Shown in pieces: positions 9,468 through 18,585 of a stretch of 35,606 nt of DNA. Positions within the stretch are counted from its first letter, which is position 1. Each line of letters starts with the position of its first letter. The stretch is taken from the NCBI GenBank assembly GCA_031291845.1, contig JARLIH010000054.1:1-35606 (forward strand), given 5' to 3'. Source of the DNA: Isosphaeraceae bacterium (GTDB taxonomy: Bacteria; Planctomycetota; Planctomycetia; Isosphaerales; Isosphaeraceae). Made by a program: the position numbers and the translations under genes. The notes below the pieces were generated by a model. The model was not told the origin of the DNA. It saw only the letters and a program-made list of their open reading frames with translations, and did no database searches.

Positions 9468-11507
9468 TCAGGTTGGAATCAGGGTCACCTTGAAGACCTG
9501 GTTCGAGGCGGTGGTCTGCGTGCTGGGGTCGGTCGTGTCCCCCACCTGGGAATAGATCCCGCCGTAGATGTAGCCGAGCGTGGTCGGGCCGTGGAGGCGG
9601 TTGAGCTGGATCACGCCGTTGGAATACGTCGGCAGACCGGGCGCTCTGAAGAAGGCGGCATCGGAGCCGTAACGGCCGGGGAGCTGGCTCGGCATGATGT
9701 ACTCCTGGGCCGAGCCGTTCGCGCGCTGGACGAACGAGGTCACGTCGTCGACGAACGGCAGCTCGGTGTCCGTGGTGAGCGCGCCGGTCGTGAAGTTGTA
9801 GTCGTAGAGACCGATCCCGCCGAAGAAGATGGTGTCCATCGTGTGCTGGCGAGCGTCGAAGAGAGGCACGTTCGCCGATGTGTACTGGCTGAAGTACTGC
9901 TCGTAATGGTTGTCGACCTGGGCCGAGCCGTTGGGCCGGACGATGATCGGGAACCGATAGCCGTTGCCCGCCGGGGTGAAGACGCCGCCGAAGGCGGTCA
10001 GCCCCTGCCGGCCGTTCGGCAGGATGCTCGGCGCGAGGTTATAGTCGCGGCGCCGGAAGTTGACCGGATCGCGCTGGGCCTGGTAACTGGTGATGGCCAG
10101 GGTCGAGCCGCGGTCGACGATGTGGAAGCTCCGAACCTCGTCGGTGTAAACCTGGCTGAAATCGGCGTTGTTACCGTTATAGCCCCCCTCGAAGTTCTGG
10201 CCGAAGACCAGGTACGCCCGGTTGCCGACGGGCGCGAACTGGCCGCCGGCGACCGCGAGCCGGGGATCCTGGATCTGCTTGACCTGCGCGCCGATGGCGC
10301 CATGGTTGACGACGGCATTGATCAGGCCGCTGACGCTGATGGCGCTCAGGGCGTCGTACGTGGTGAACTGGCCCGACACCGGGTCGAACGAGTAGCCCCC
10401 CACCGTGTAGAGGCGGTCGCCGCTCTGGAAGAAGGCCTGGTTCGACGACGAAAGCGCAGCGATCGCCGAGGCGGACAAGCCACTGGCGCTCCAGGGCTCC
10501 GACCAGGTCTGGCCGGTTGTCGGGTCGATGACGAAGATGTCGTTGTTCTGGTACACGGGCGGGAAATTGACGGTGCCGCTCGGGTCGAAGTTATGCAGGC
10601 CGTTGGTCCGGCCGCCGAAGACCAGCCACTTCCCGCCGGCTTGTACAGAGACGGCCGACTGGATCGACGGCACCGACGGTAGCGACACGGGTGTGATCTG
10701 GAGCGCGTAGGGAAGGTTCTGGGTCGTCGCCACCACCGGCAAAGGGGATACGACCGCGGGCGCCTGGCTCACGAACGACGGGGGGAGCAGGTTGTCGACA
10801 CCCGACAGGCCCACGATCGACGGGAGGACGACTTCCCCGTCGCTCCCTCTGCCGGCACGAACGGAGCCGGTGAGGGTGCTCTGGTTCGCCTCGGTGCCCA
10901 CGATGGTCAAGAGGTCGACGTCGCCGTTGAGCTCGCGCCAGAGGTCGAGCTGCCCGCCGCCCGAGAGCCGGAGCAGGGCCCGGTTGCCGTCCGAGTCGGT
11001 AAAGCAGAGCTTGTTCCCGACGGCGAAGAGCCCGTAGAAGTTGCCGCCGGGCGTGTCATCGTTGTCGCCATCGAACAGGGTGCCGCTGGTGTCGGTCAGC
11101 CCCGACCCAGGGGTCCCATTGATCCAGAGGCGGTAGAACGTACCGGTTGCCAAGGGGCGCGCGAGGGTTAGAGTGACCTGGTTCGTGCTCGTGTTATAAA
11201 GCGCAGAGACGACCCGATCAGCCGGCCCGCTACGAGTCACGACCTCCGGGTTGCCCGGGGCGAGCGCGTTCACCTGATAGTTGGCCGTATTCTGCGCGAG
11301 GGCCTGGTCCAGCGGACCGTCAAAGCTCACCACGACGGTCGCGCTGAACTGAGCGCGCTGCGCGGTGATGCTGGTGACGACGGGGCCATTGCCGTCGGCG
11401 TACGACAGGAGTTGCCGGCTCTCCAGCCGTTCGGTCCTTGGCCGGAACGACTTCCGTTCCCGAGGCGCGCAGCCACTGCGCGCACGCTTTCGATCGTCGC
11501 GTGCCAT
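9468..11507 (-). CDS. LEPR-XLL surface protein with Ig-like and kelch-type beta-propeller regions
   Basis: The protein has 679 residues. The ATG at 11507 is preceded by GGGAAGGTG; an upstream ATG at 11558 would add 17 unsupported residues. The LESRQLLS motif at residues 28-35 is the planctomycete LEPR-XLL-type exported-protein signature. It is followed by an Ig-like segment (VVVSFDGPLDQ… TYRLW-like strands) and then a segment containing KLCFTDSDGNRALLRLSG. The C-terminal ~400 residues have kelch-like blades (WLVFGGRTNG, DRLYTVGGYSF, RAYLVFGQNFEGGYNG, TAFGGVFTP, IFFGGIGLYDYN). The protein is probably surface or extracellular; ligand unknown. There are no catalytic residues to point to. Confidence 0.85.
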   Translation of the reverse strand: MARDDRKRARSGCAPRERKSFRPRTERLESRQLLSYADGNGPVVTSITAQRAQFSATVVVSFDGPLDQALAQNTANYQVNALAPGNPEVVTRSGPADRVVSALYNTSTNQVTLTLARPLATGTFYRLWINGTPGSGLTDTSGTLFDGDNDDTPGGNFYGLFAVGNKLCFTDSDGNRALLRLSGGGQLDLWRELNGDVDLLTIVGTEANQSTLTGSVRAGRGSDGEVVLPSIVGLSGVDNLLPPSFVSQAPAVVSPLPVVATTQNLPYALQITPVSLPSVPSIQSAVSVQAGGKWLVFGGRTNGLHNFDPSGTVNFPPVYQNNDIFVIDPTTGQTWSEPWSASGLSASAIAALSSSNQAFFQSGDRLYTVGGYSFDPVSGQFTTYDALSAISVSGLINAVVNHGAIGAQVKQIQDPRLAVAGGQFAPVGNRAYLVFGQNFEGGYNGNNADFSQVYTDEVRSFHIVDRGSTLAITSYQAQRDPVNFRRRDYNLAPSILPNGRQGLTAFGGVFTPAGNGYRFPIIVRPNGSAQVDNHYEQYFSQYTSANVPLFDARQHTMDTIFFGGIGLYDYNFTTGALTTDTELPFVDDVTSFVQRANGSAQEYIMPSQLPGRYGSDAAFFRAPGLPTYSNGVIQLNRLHGPTTLGYIYGGIYSQVGDTTDPSTQTTASNQVFKVTLIPT

Positions 11508-11856
11508 CGTGAGCACCTTCCCGTGTGCCTTTTCGACCGGCGCGACAGCCCCCTTCAAGGGACCCCAGGGGGGCGCGCGCTCACCTGACTGGTCGGAGCA
11601 AACACGCTTTCTTGAGCCACTCTACCACGCGGTTCTCGGCAGTGCGGGCAAAGAGGGATTTTCTTGGGGGACGAGCGCGGGGCTGCGTGTATGAAACACG
11701 GCTCACACACACCCAACGCGCGGGTAAAGGGCTCTAACGTGCGGCCTCACTCCGACGGCGGACCGGGCACCGCGGAGCGCCTCGCTCTGGGCCCACGGTA
11801 TACCCGCTGCCGCCAAGGCCGTGCCTTCGTTTTCGGCCCCTGTGTGCGTTATGGCG
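11508..11856. other. Intergenic region
   Basis: 349 bp between two minus-strand genes. It should hold the terminator of the OsmC-like gene and the promoter of the propeller protein. I see no convincing hairpin-plus-T tract or other gene. Confidence 0.35.
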
Positions 11857-12306
11857 TCACTGCGGTTCGACGACAATCTCGGTCTTCACCGAGTTGGCGA
11901 TAAAACACATGTGGTGTGCCTGGTCGTGCAACTTACCAAGCTCGTCACCCGTCGGCACCTTCTCGCCGCCGAACGTGATCCTGGGGCGCAAGGCCACCCG
12001 GGTAATGGCGAGGCGTCCGCCGGTATCCTTCGCGAGCGTGCCGACCGCGTCGTCGTGATACCCGTCCACGGTGAATCCCTTTTTGCAGGCGATCGCCAGG
12101 AAGGTCAGCATGTGGCAGCTCGAGAGGCTGGCGACGAACGCCTCCTCCGGGTCGACGCATGACTCACTCCCGAGGTACGCCGGGGCGGCCGACGCACGCA
12201 CGTGGATGCCCGCGTCGAAGATCCAGTCGTGGTCCCGGTTGTAGGTCTCGTAGGTGAACGCGGCGCTCTCCCGCGTCCACGCGATCGTGGCCTTGTGTTC
12301 GGACAT
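11857..12306 (-). CDS. OsmC-family protein
   Basis: This 149-residue protein has the fold and catalytic cysteines of OsmC-like thiol peroxidases: C64 in LSSCHMLTFL and C134 in HHMCFIANSVKTEI. It would reduce organic hydroperoxides in the cytoplasm using thiols. The start is backed by AGAGGATCGC directly upstream. The segment CKKGFTVDGY and the closing SVKTEI are typical of the YhfA/OsmC-like branch. It is 80-90 bp upstream of the di-haem oxidoreductase stop codon on the same strand. Peroxidase activity is inferred from the cysteines. Confidence 0.88.
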   Translation of the reverse strand: MSEHKATIAWTRESAAFTYETYNRDHDWIFDAGIHVRASAAPAYLGSESCVDPEEAFVASLSSCHMLTFLAIACKKGFTVDGYHDDAVGTLAKDTGGRLAITRVALRPRITFGGEKVPTGDELGKLHDQAHHMCFIANSVKTEIVVEPQ

Positions 12307-12393
12307 GCGATCCTCTTTAAAAGGCGTATGGGTGATTTGTTGCCGATTCTCGTACCCGGTTGGCCGTTGCGCTGTGGAGCATACTCGAACGGG

Positions 12394-13776
12394 TCACGGA
12401 TGCTCCCCCGCGCCCGAGGAGGAAGGCGACGCCAAGGACTTCAACAGGCGCTCCACGGCGAACCGCTCGCTGCGCGACAGGTCGAAGTACCGCTTGGACG
12501 TCGCCGCGGCCTCACCACCGTGCAAGGCGATGGCGACCTCGATGTCGTGAGCACGGCCGTCGTGCAGGTACGGGCCGGAGTCGCGTAGACCCCAGAGGGG
12601 GGGCGTCCGCCATTCGGTGCTGGCAGGGGGACGTCTCGCGGGATCATCCGCCGCCCATGGCGTGGCTCGCCGTGGCGGGAGCGACGTATCGGGGTAGTAG
12701 CTGCCGTCGCTGCTCAGCTCCACTCCCATGTCGTGGAGCAATAGGTCGCTGAAGAGGCCGTCCACGCCGCCGAGGCTGGGGACATGACAGACCGCACAAC
12801 CCACCATCCGGAACAAGCGCGCACCGGTACGGATGGCCGCCATATCAATTTCCGTCTCCGGGCGCTGGGCGACGGGGCGGGGCAGGTCGCGGACAAATGT
12901 GGTCAAGGCATCGCACTCGCGCCGGCTCAGGTCCAGACCTGGCGCGGTCTCGTCGGGGTGGGCGGGGCTCAGCGACTGGGACCGACCGGGGACCTCCAGC
13001 CCGAGCTCCACAGCGCAGGCTGTCAACACGAAGTCATCGAGGGTCGCAGCCTGCGCCTTCCAGCCGAACCGTCCCAGCCGCCCGTCGGCGAGGCGGCTCA
13101 CGCGCCCCTTGATTTCGGGGAAGTCGGCGAGCCGGTTACCGACTTGTTTCTCGATGGCCTGAGCCGGGATCGCGTCAACACACCCCGAACCGAACAGGGC
13201 CGGGGTGTTGATCTCGGTGCGGGCGATTGAAGCCCCACCGTGCTTGATCGGCAAGTTCAGCCGCAACGAGCGATTGTCCAACGTCGCGGCGCGGGCGATG
13301 TCGCGCCGGCTCCGCGAACCGTTCTGAGCCGCCTCGTACTGCACTTCGTCGGGGCGTACGTTGTCCTTCAGCATGGCGGCACGCCACCGGTCGTAACCCT
13401 CATCAAGGCCGTGTCGATGGAGGGGGAGAGTCGCGGCCTTGTCGAATCCAGGGTGAAGCTTTCGGAGGTCCGCCTGAATGGCCTCAGTCGCGGCCAGGCG
13501 ACCCAGAGCACTGACCTGCTCCACGTTCTTGTCGGCGGGCCCGGCCCCGCCCACGCCCCCCTGATGATGACAAGCCACGCAAGAGGTCGCGTTGTAGACC
13601 GGCCCCAGGCCGTCGCCGCCGTGTGCGCTGGGGTCGCCAGGAGTCCACTCCCTGACGAAGAGCCGGCTTCCCTCCGCGATGAGGGCCTTCCGCGCGCCCT
13701 CATCGGGCGCAGCGGCGAGTACGAACACGCCCGCCAGAAACCCGACTCCGATCACAATACCACCATCGGGCCCCAT
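12394..13776 (-). CDS. Di-haem oxidoreductase, COG3488 type (cytochrome c-like)
   Basis: This is a 460-residue exported c-type cytochrome. The ATG at 13776 is chosen because GGAGG stands five bases before it. A signal peptide follows (residues ~5-23), then two haem-binding CXXCH motifs, CVACH at 66-70 and CAVCH at 327-331. The C-terminal block TEWRTPPLWGLRDSGPYLHD is characteristic of the di-haem oxidoreductase (thiol oxidoreductase-like) family, with HDGRAHDIEVAIALHGGEA just after it. It should act in the periplasm in electron transfer; the partner and substrate are unknown. The gene sits between the OsmC-like and ceramidase-like genes on the same strand with 87 bp and 292 bp gaps. Confidence 0.88.
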   Translation of the reverse strand: MGPDGGIVIGVGFLAGVFVLAAAPDEGARKALIAEGSRLFVREWTPGDPSAHGGDGLGPVYNATSCVACHHQGGVGGAGPADKNVEQVSALGRLAATEAIQADLRKLHPGFDKAATLPLHRHGLDEGYDRWRAAMLKDNVRPDEVQYEAAQNGSRSRRDIARAATLDNRSLRLNLPIKHGGASIARTEINTPALFGSGCVDAIPAQAIEKQVGNRLADFPEIKGRVSRLADGRLGRFGWKAQAATLDDFVLTACAVELGLEVPGRSQSLSPAHPDETAPGLDLSRRECDALTTFVRDLPRPVAQRPETEIDMAAIRTGARLFRMVGCAVCHVPSLGGVDGLFSDLLLHDMGVELSSDGSYYPDTSLPPRRATPWAADDPARRPPASTEWRTPPLWGLRDSGPYLHDGRAHDIEVAIALHGGEAAATSKRYFDLSRSERFAVERLLKSLASPSSSGAGEHP

Positions 13777-14068
13777 GATTTCCTCCATTCGGCTGGCAGA
13801 CGACGCACCTGCGCGATCGAGAGACGCTTTTCTTAATGCTATCGGTGACCGGTTGCATTTCCAAATAGTTTTGACGCAGCCGTTGCTCTTGGCTGGGCTC
13901 GACCTTCCAATCCCGCCAATGGAGTCACGATCCACAAACGGGCCCTCGGGAATGGGGGGAGCGTACTCCCACGTTCGACCCGCCCCCGGTCGGTGCGCAA
14001 GGCGGCGGCAAGCCGCCACAGTCCAAAGTCCGGAAGCCTCCTTGCACCCGTAAGGCCTGCGTTGCCCC

Positions 14069-15361
14069 CTATCGCCGTTCCGTTGCGAACTTTCCTTGGA
14101 GCCTGTAGATATTGACCAAGGCCCGGTCCATCATGCGTTCGCCGGCCCCGAGCTCGGCGAACGACACGCCGGGATCGGCGCCGTAGCCTCCTTCCGAGGC
14201 GGACTCGATGGTGGGGAAGTACATCGCGTGACCGTTACAGTAGCCGAAGAAGAACGTGTGCTTGACGTATGACCGCGCCTTGAGCCGGTTCGCGTGATTA
14301 CAGAAGAACTCACCCGACCCGCCGACCAGCGCGATCTCGCCGTTGATCAGCACGGTGTCCAGCTCCGCGCCCACTTCCGCGCCGAAAATTCGTGCGTAGT
14401 TGCGCGTGATCTCCGGGAAGAAGGCCTTCTCGAACGCCTGGGCGAAGTTCGGGTCGAGCAGGTCGACGCGCGTCTTGAACCGAAAGTGGTCGACGATACC
14501 TCGAACCGAAGGATGCTCGGGGGCTTCGGCCCTGGCCGACCGGGCAAGCGCGATGACGTGGTCTGCAAGCGTCTCGCCAAACCCTTTCGGTCCGTCGGGA
14601 CCGTTTCCGGTGCTGACACTCATGTCGCCGGCTGCGCCTTGCATGAAGACGCAAGGGGCCGCGAGCGCGGCTTCGACCTTGTTCTTGAGGAACCCCGGGT
14701 AGTCGGCCGAGTACTTGAGGGTCATCGCATCGGTCATGACCGGGTGGGCGGCGAAGTTGACGAGCAGCGCGATCGGCTTCCCCGCCTCGTCGTCGAACCG
14801 GAGGACAGCCAGCATCGGGTCAGTGGCCTTCGGCTCGCGCTGGGTCTGGCGGTTCCGGTTCAGGTCGACCGGTGCCGTCGCGACGCCGACCCGCGCGGAC
14901 TGGAGACGCCGGTCGGCGGCGAGGATCGCGTTGACGAGCAGGTGAGGAAGCTGCTCGGCGTAGGCCACGGCGACGTCGAACTTTCCTTGGCCGCAACCGG
15001 GCTCATCGGTCAGCTCGATCACCGGCCCGTGGTGCGTGTGGCTGCCGCTGATCAGGACGTGGCGAATGCCGGCCCGCTCGGCGATCTCGCGCCGGATGAC
15101 CTCCATCATCTCGTCGGTTGGGCCCCGGCCGAGGTCGATACCGACGAGCGCGACCTTGTCGTCACCGGCCGCGATGACGATCGCGTTGGCCATGAGCGGG
15201 TCGAGCGCCCCTTCGGACAGCGCGTCGTGCCGCGCGCCATAGCCCCACATCGGGATCCCGGCGGGGGGCGTGATGTCCTCCTGACTCACCCCGACCCGAA
15301 AGTGGGTGCCGCCGGCAGCGCTCGCCACACCAGCCGGGGGGACTGTGACCGCACTCGTCAT
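14069..15361 (-). CDS. Neutral/alkaline ceramidase N-terminal-domain hydrolase
   Basis: The protein has 430 residues and a start backed by GGAG. It begins RVGVSQEDITPPAGIPMWGYG, the classic opening of the neutral/alkaline non-lysosomal ceramidase N-terminal domain. Candidate zinc-ligand histidines are in SGSHTHHGP (H108, H110, H111) and NFAAHPVM (H206). It is shorter than true ceramidases (~650 residues) and lacks their C-terminal immunoglobulin-like domain. Many planctomycete relatives share this short form and their substrate is unknown. An amidase-like hydrolysis of an amide or lipid is the reasonable inference. There is no clear signal peptide beyond an alanine-rich start, so location is uncertain. 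Confidence 0.85.
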   Translation of the reverse strand: MTSAVTVPPAGVASAAGGTHFRVGVSQEDITPPAGIPMWGYGARHDALSEGALDPLMANAIVIAAGDDKVALVGIDLGRGPTDEMMEVIRREIAERAGIRHVLISGSHTHHGPVIELTDEPGCGQGKFDVAVAYAEQLPHLLVNAILAADRRLQSARVGVATAPVDLNRNRQTQREPKATDPMLAVLRFDDEAGKPIALLVNFAAHPVMTDAMTLKYSADYPGFLKNKVEAALAAPCVFMQGAAGDMSVSTGNGPDGPKGFGETLADHVIALARSARAEAPEHPSVRGIVDHFRFKTRVDLLDPNFAQAFEKAFFPEITRNYARIFGAEVGAELDTVLINGEIALVGGSGEFFCNHANRLKARSYVKHTFFFGYCNGHAMYFPTIESASEGGYGADPGVSFAELGAGERMMDRALVNIYRLQGKFATERR

Positions 15362-15542
15362 TACGCGACTCCGTCTTAAAGTGTCTCATCGTCCATGCTG
15401 CCCTCCGTTACGCCGTGAACGAGGAGAAACCGGCGAGGCGTGTAGTGTACGGTGTCAAGCCGGATATGGGAACCCGCCGGGCCGGGCAATAGATATTGGG
15501 TGTTCTATGAATGACAATGTGTTAATTATCTGTGTTCATCAC

Positions 15543-15627
15543 GTAGGGTGGGTCAGCCCGCCAGGGCGCAGACCCACCGCGCACAGGGGACTACAGGAGG
15601 AACAGGGGCATTTCATGCACCCTACGG
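15543..15627. repeat. GTAGGGTG-type interspersed repeat with inverted ends
   Basis: It begins GTAGGGTGGGTC and ends GCATTTCATGCACCCTAC, so the outer ends are inverted copies of GTAGGGTG. An internal GGGTC/GACCC pair adds a second stem. Related sequences occur at 23569-23612 and 31290-31310. It lies after the ABC permease stop (15649, minus strand) and upstream of the ceramidase-like gene. Confidence 0.6.
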
Positions 15628-15648
15628 CACGCACGATGGGTAACCGCT

Positions 15649-17451
15649 CTAGCGCTCCGTCAAGGCGCTGTTTGCGGTCCACGGGTACCTGCGATAACGG
15701 GGAAGCTCGGGGCCGAACCAAAGCTCGTCGTTCCAGTCGGAGGTCCGGCCGAGGCAGCGGTCGAACGTGGCCAGGGTGAGCACGTAGAGCCCCGCGGCGA
15801 ACCCGGCGACGAGGAGCAGCCACACACTCGTGACGGCGAACGTCTCGGTCATGTCATTATGGCGGAAGACCATCTGCTCGCACAGGTTGACCGAGGCGAA
15901 GACCGGGCTCAGCGAGCCCAGGGGCTCGGCGGCCTTCGGCCCATTCGGGAACAGGACGATGATCAGAATCATCCAGCCGATGGCGACCATCACGTAGGCG
16001 GCGACGCAAAAGCCGACCGCTCGGCCCTGGCGGGGGACCCAGGTCGCCAGCGCCAGGCCCAGGCTGGTGAGGGCGGCACCATGGACCAGGACGATCAGCG
16101 CCATCAGGACCACCGCGAAAACGCCGGCCGCGCTGCTGTACGGTGTGGAATAGAAGCCCGCGGGCGTGCCGACGGGGAGCGCAGACCGCTTGCCGAAAGC
16201 GAACGCGGCCATCGCCACCGCGGGCCAGAATGCCAGCAGCGGCACGACCCGATAGGCTCCCCACCACTTGCCCCAGAGGATCGTCCGCGTCGCCAAAGGG
16301 GTGGCCAGCAGCACGTCGAGGCTGCCGCGCGTCCGCTCCTCGGACAGCGAGCTCGCCGCCGTGACGCTCAGGAGGAGCAGCCCCAAGCCGACTCCCAGCA
16401 GGATCACGAAGATGCCCAAGTTGGGTCCGAGCCGCACGCCGTTCTGGTAGATCTCCGACACGCTGTAGGCGCCGCCGTAGGAAAGGCTGCCGAAGTACGC
16501 CCACCAGAGCAGCCGCGTCAGCCGCGACGGCCGGCTGCGGTGCCACTCGCGCCAGAGTACGGGGTTGCCGTCGAGCGACGGTCCCGGCAGGCGCTGCCAG
16601 AGCCGGGCCAGGAAGCTCCGTTGGGACACAACCTTCCGTGTGCCACTCGACCGGCCGGCCTGGCGCGCAGTCACCGGCCGCAGCCAGACAATGGATATGG
16701 CCGCCAGCGCGGCCGAGAGCGAGAGCGAGCCGCCGAGGAACAGGGCAAAGTCAGTCCACGACGCCTGGTTGGGGGCAAGGTAGGGGGAAAACGACAGCCA
16801 GTACGGGTTGAGCCTCAAGGCCCACCAGGGCGGTCCCGGCAGGCCTGTGCCCGACATCGCGAGCATCTGCCAGATCGGCTGGAACAGCAGCTCCACGGTC
16901 CAGAACGCGTAGACGGCCATCAGCACTTCGTGCGTCTTCGTCGCCCAGACCGAGATCGCCAGGGCCAGCGCACAACTGAGGACCGCCACGGCCAGGGCGA
17001 CCAGAAACGCCATCCCCAGGGCGACCGGGTCGATGCCGCCGAGCAGCGCCCCGAGGCTCATCAGCGGAAAGGCGCATCCCACCAGGCTGATGACGGGGAC
17101 CAAGCGGGCCCCCAGCTTGCCCAGGACGATCTCGTTGTCGGTCAGGTCGGTCACCAGCACGTGCGCAAGCGCCCCGCGCGCGCGGTCGAGGCAGATCGCC
17201 CCGGCCGTGAACGCGGGCGCGGCCAGCATGACCAACGCGAGCTGTGTACCGATCAACGCATAGAAGTAGGATTCGCCGACCTGGGCCTGGCCCTGGATCG
17301 TCGTCATGTTGGCTTCAACCTGTGAGAGCCGGATGACGATCATGGCCGCCAGCAGGCTCGTGACGAACAAGGCCCGGACGGCGTAGACCTGCCACCGTCG
17401 CGCCGATGTGATGCACTCGAACACGAAAACCGGGCCAGGTGCCAGTCGCAT
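15649..17451 (-). CDS. ABC-2 type transporter permease
   Basis: A membrane protein of 600 residues. The ATG at 17451 follows GAGGG with good spacing; a GTG at 17472 is less likely. About twelve hydrophobic segments are arranged as two similar halves separated by a soluble stretch near residue 290. Each half starts with an amphipathic WxVYAVRALF- or LLWWAYFG-like helix. The motif RARGALAHVLVTDLTDNEIVLGK and its partner ERTRGSLDVLLATPLATRTI are typical of ABC-2 permeases of the ABC_membrane_2/NatB-like class. No ATP-binding subunit gene is adjacent, so the partner lies elsewhere or outside the window. Substrate unknown. The gene follows phnX on the same strand after 321 bp, probably with its own promoter. 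Confidence 0.85.
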   Translation of the reverse strand: MRLAPGPVFVFECITSARRWQVYAVRALFVTSLLAAMIVIRLSQVEANMTTIQGQAQVGESYFYALIGTQLALVMLAAPAFTAGAICLDRARGALAHVLVTDLTDNEIVLGKLGARLVPVISLVGCAFPLMSLGALLGGIDPVALGMAFLVALAVAVLSCALALAISVWATKTHEVLMAVYAFWTVELLFQPIWQMLAMSGTGLPGPPWWALRLNPYWLSFSPYLAPNQASWTDFALFLGGSLSLSAALAAISIVWLRPVTARQAGRSSGTRKVVSQRSFLARLWQRLPGPSLDGNPVLWREWHRSRPSRLTRLLWWAYFGSLSYGGAYSVSEIYQNGVRLGPNLGIFVILLGVGLGLLLLSVTAASSLSEERTRGSLDVLLATPLATRTILWGKWWGAYRVVPLLAFWPAVAMAAFAFGKRSALPVGTPAGFYSTPYSSAAGVFAVVLMALIVLVHGAALTSLGLALATWVPRQGRAVGFCVAAYVMVAIGWMILIIVLFPNGPKAAEPLGSLSPVFASVNLCEQMVFRHNDMTETFAVTSVWLLLVAGFAAGLYVLTLATFDRCLGRTSDWNDELWFGPELPRYRRYPWTANSALTER

Positions 17452-17572
17452 GGCTAACCCTCGATGTCTCACGGAGGTCGGTCGTGCCGGAGACTGCTCT
17501 CTGACACACGTCCGACTGCCATTCTAACGGCGCGGATCGCCGTTGCGCACGAATTCCGTAAGAAATTCGCGG

Positions 17573-17587
17573 CTTCTACAGTAGAAG
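17573..17587 (-). promoter_or_regulatory. Candidate promoter/operator upstream of the ABC permease
   Basis: A perfect inverted repeat CTTCTAC-A-GTAGAAG lies here. On the minus strand a TATAAT box (17591-17596) stands just before it, so transcription would begin within the palindrome, a common operator position. No good -35 box is visible. The surrounding ~320 bp between phnX and the permease gene holds no other gene. Confidence 0.3.
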
Positions 17588-17772
17588 TGTATTATATATT
17601 AATGTTAAAGCGATGCTGGCGCGGCGAAAAGTTGGTCCGTCTTGGAGTGGCCTCCTCTCGTCGCAAGGGGAGGGGGCTCTGTTGCGCCTGTGATAGCCCC
17701 GAATGGGGCTCAGGACGGTGAGGGCTCTGGGGCCTTAACGAAGCCGAGCGGACGCGCCATACGGCATGTCCC

Positions 17773-18585
17773 TCACTTGCCGGCCGATTCCAGACGCTTC
17801 ACGATCTCATCCAGCACGGGGACGAGATCGGCCACGGTCTCGATCACGTAGTGTGCGCCGTCGCGCTGGAATTGCGACGCGGCGGTCGCGAGTCGCGCCT
17901 TGAGCTCTGCGCGATCGAGCTGTTCGACCTCCGCTGCCGAGAGGCCGAGGCTGTTGCCGGTCCTCGTCACGGCGACGGTCCAGGTGCCGGCGTTCCGGCC
18001 TGCTTCGATGCCGACGAGCGTGTCGTCCACGGTGACGAGCGACGTCATCGGGAAGACGTCGAGCTGCTCCGCCGCGCGGAAGATCATCCAGGGGGCGGGA
18101 CGACCCCGCGGCACATCGTCGGCGCACACGATCACATCGGGCGCAAACCCGCCGGCGCGGGCCGCGGGCGCGACGATCTCCATCAGCTCGCGCGTGTAGC
18201 CCGTCGTGGTTCCGATCTTCAACCCTCGCCTGCGGCACTCCGCAACCAGGGCGGGAACACCCGCGATGACTTCATTGTGGCGCACGAGGGCCGCTTTCTG
18301 AATCGGCAGGAAATCGACGTACAGGCGATCGATGTCCGACTCATCCGGCGGCCGACCGTGGCGGGCAAGCCAGGCGTCGGCCACGCGCGGCAGCGCGAAG
18401 AGCGCGGCGATGTGGTCGCGCTTCGAGAGCCCCATCGGACCCCGCGCCTCGGCCTGCGTCAGGGCGACGCCGTGGCGCTCGAAGAGGGCGACGAAGGCCG
18501 AGGCCGGCGCGTTGCTGCCGTGGTCGACGGTCGTGCCGGCCCAGTCGAAGATGACCGCTTGCAGGCGGGCAGGGGGGGGACTCAT
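17773..18585 (-). CDS. phnX: Phosphonoacetaldehyde hydrolase
   Basis: This 270-residue HAD-superfamily phosphonatase hydrolyses phosphonoacetaldehyde to acetaldehyde and phosphate. The nucleophile motif FDWAGTTVD contains D14, and K55 in GPMGLSKRDHI matches the Schiff-base lysine in the cap of characterised PhnX enzymes. TTTGYT (the HAD Ser/Thr motif) and VTVDDTLVGIEAGRNAGTW (acidic Mg2+ motif) complete the site. Its length is normal. The start ATG overlaps the stop of the FAD oxidoreductase gene by four bases (ATGA), so translation is coupled. It is the last gene of the operon. No phnW aminotransferase is present, so the aldehyde is probably made by the upstream FAD enzyme. Confidence 0.92.
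   Translation of the reverse strand: MSPPPARLQAVIFDWAGTTVDHGSNAPASAFVALFERHGVALTQAEARGPMGLSKRDHIAALFALPRVADAWLARHGRPPDESDIDRLYVDFLPIQKAALVRHNEVIAGVPALVAECRRRGLKIGTTTGYTRELMEIVAPAARAGGFAPDVIVCADDVPRGRPAPWMIFRAAEQLDVFPMTSLVTVDDTLVGIEAGRNAGTWTVAVTRTGNSLGLSAAEVEQLDRAELKARLATAASQFQRDGAHYVIETVADLVPVLDEIVKRLESAGK

Noticed and set aside
15859..17325. Plus-strand open frame of 488 codons
   Set aside because: Antisense to the ABC permease, which has clear membrane helices; the frame has low-complexity Arg/Gln/His content.
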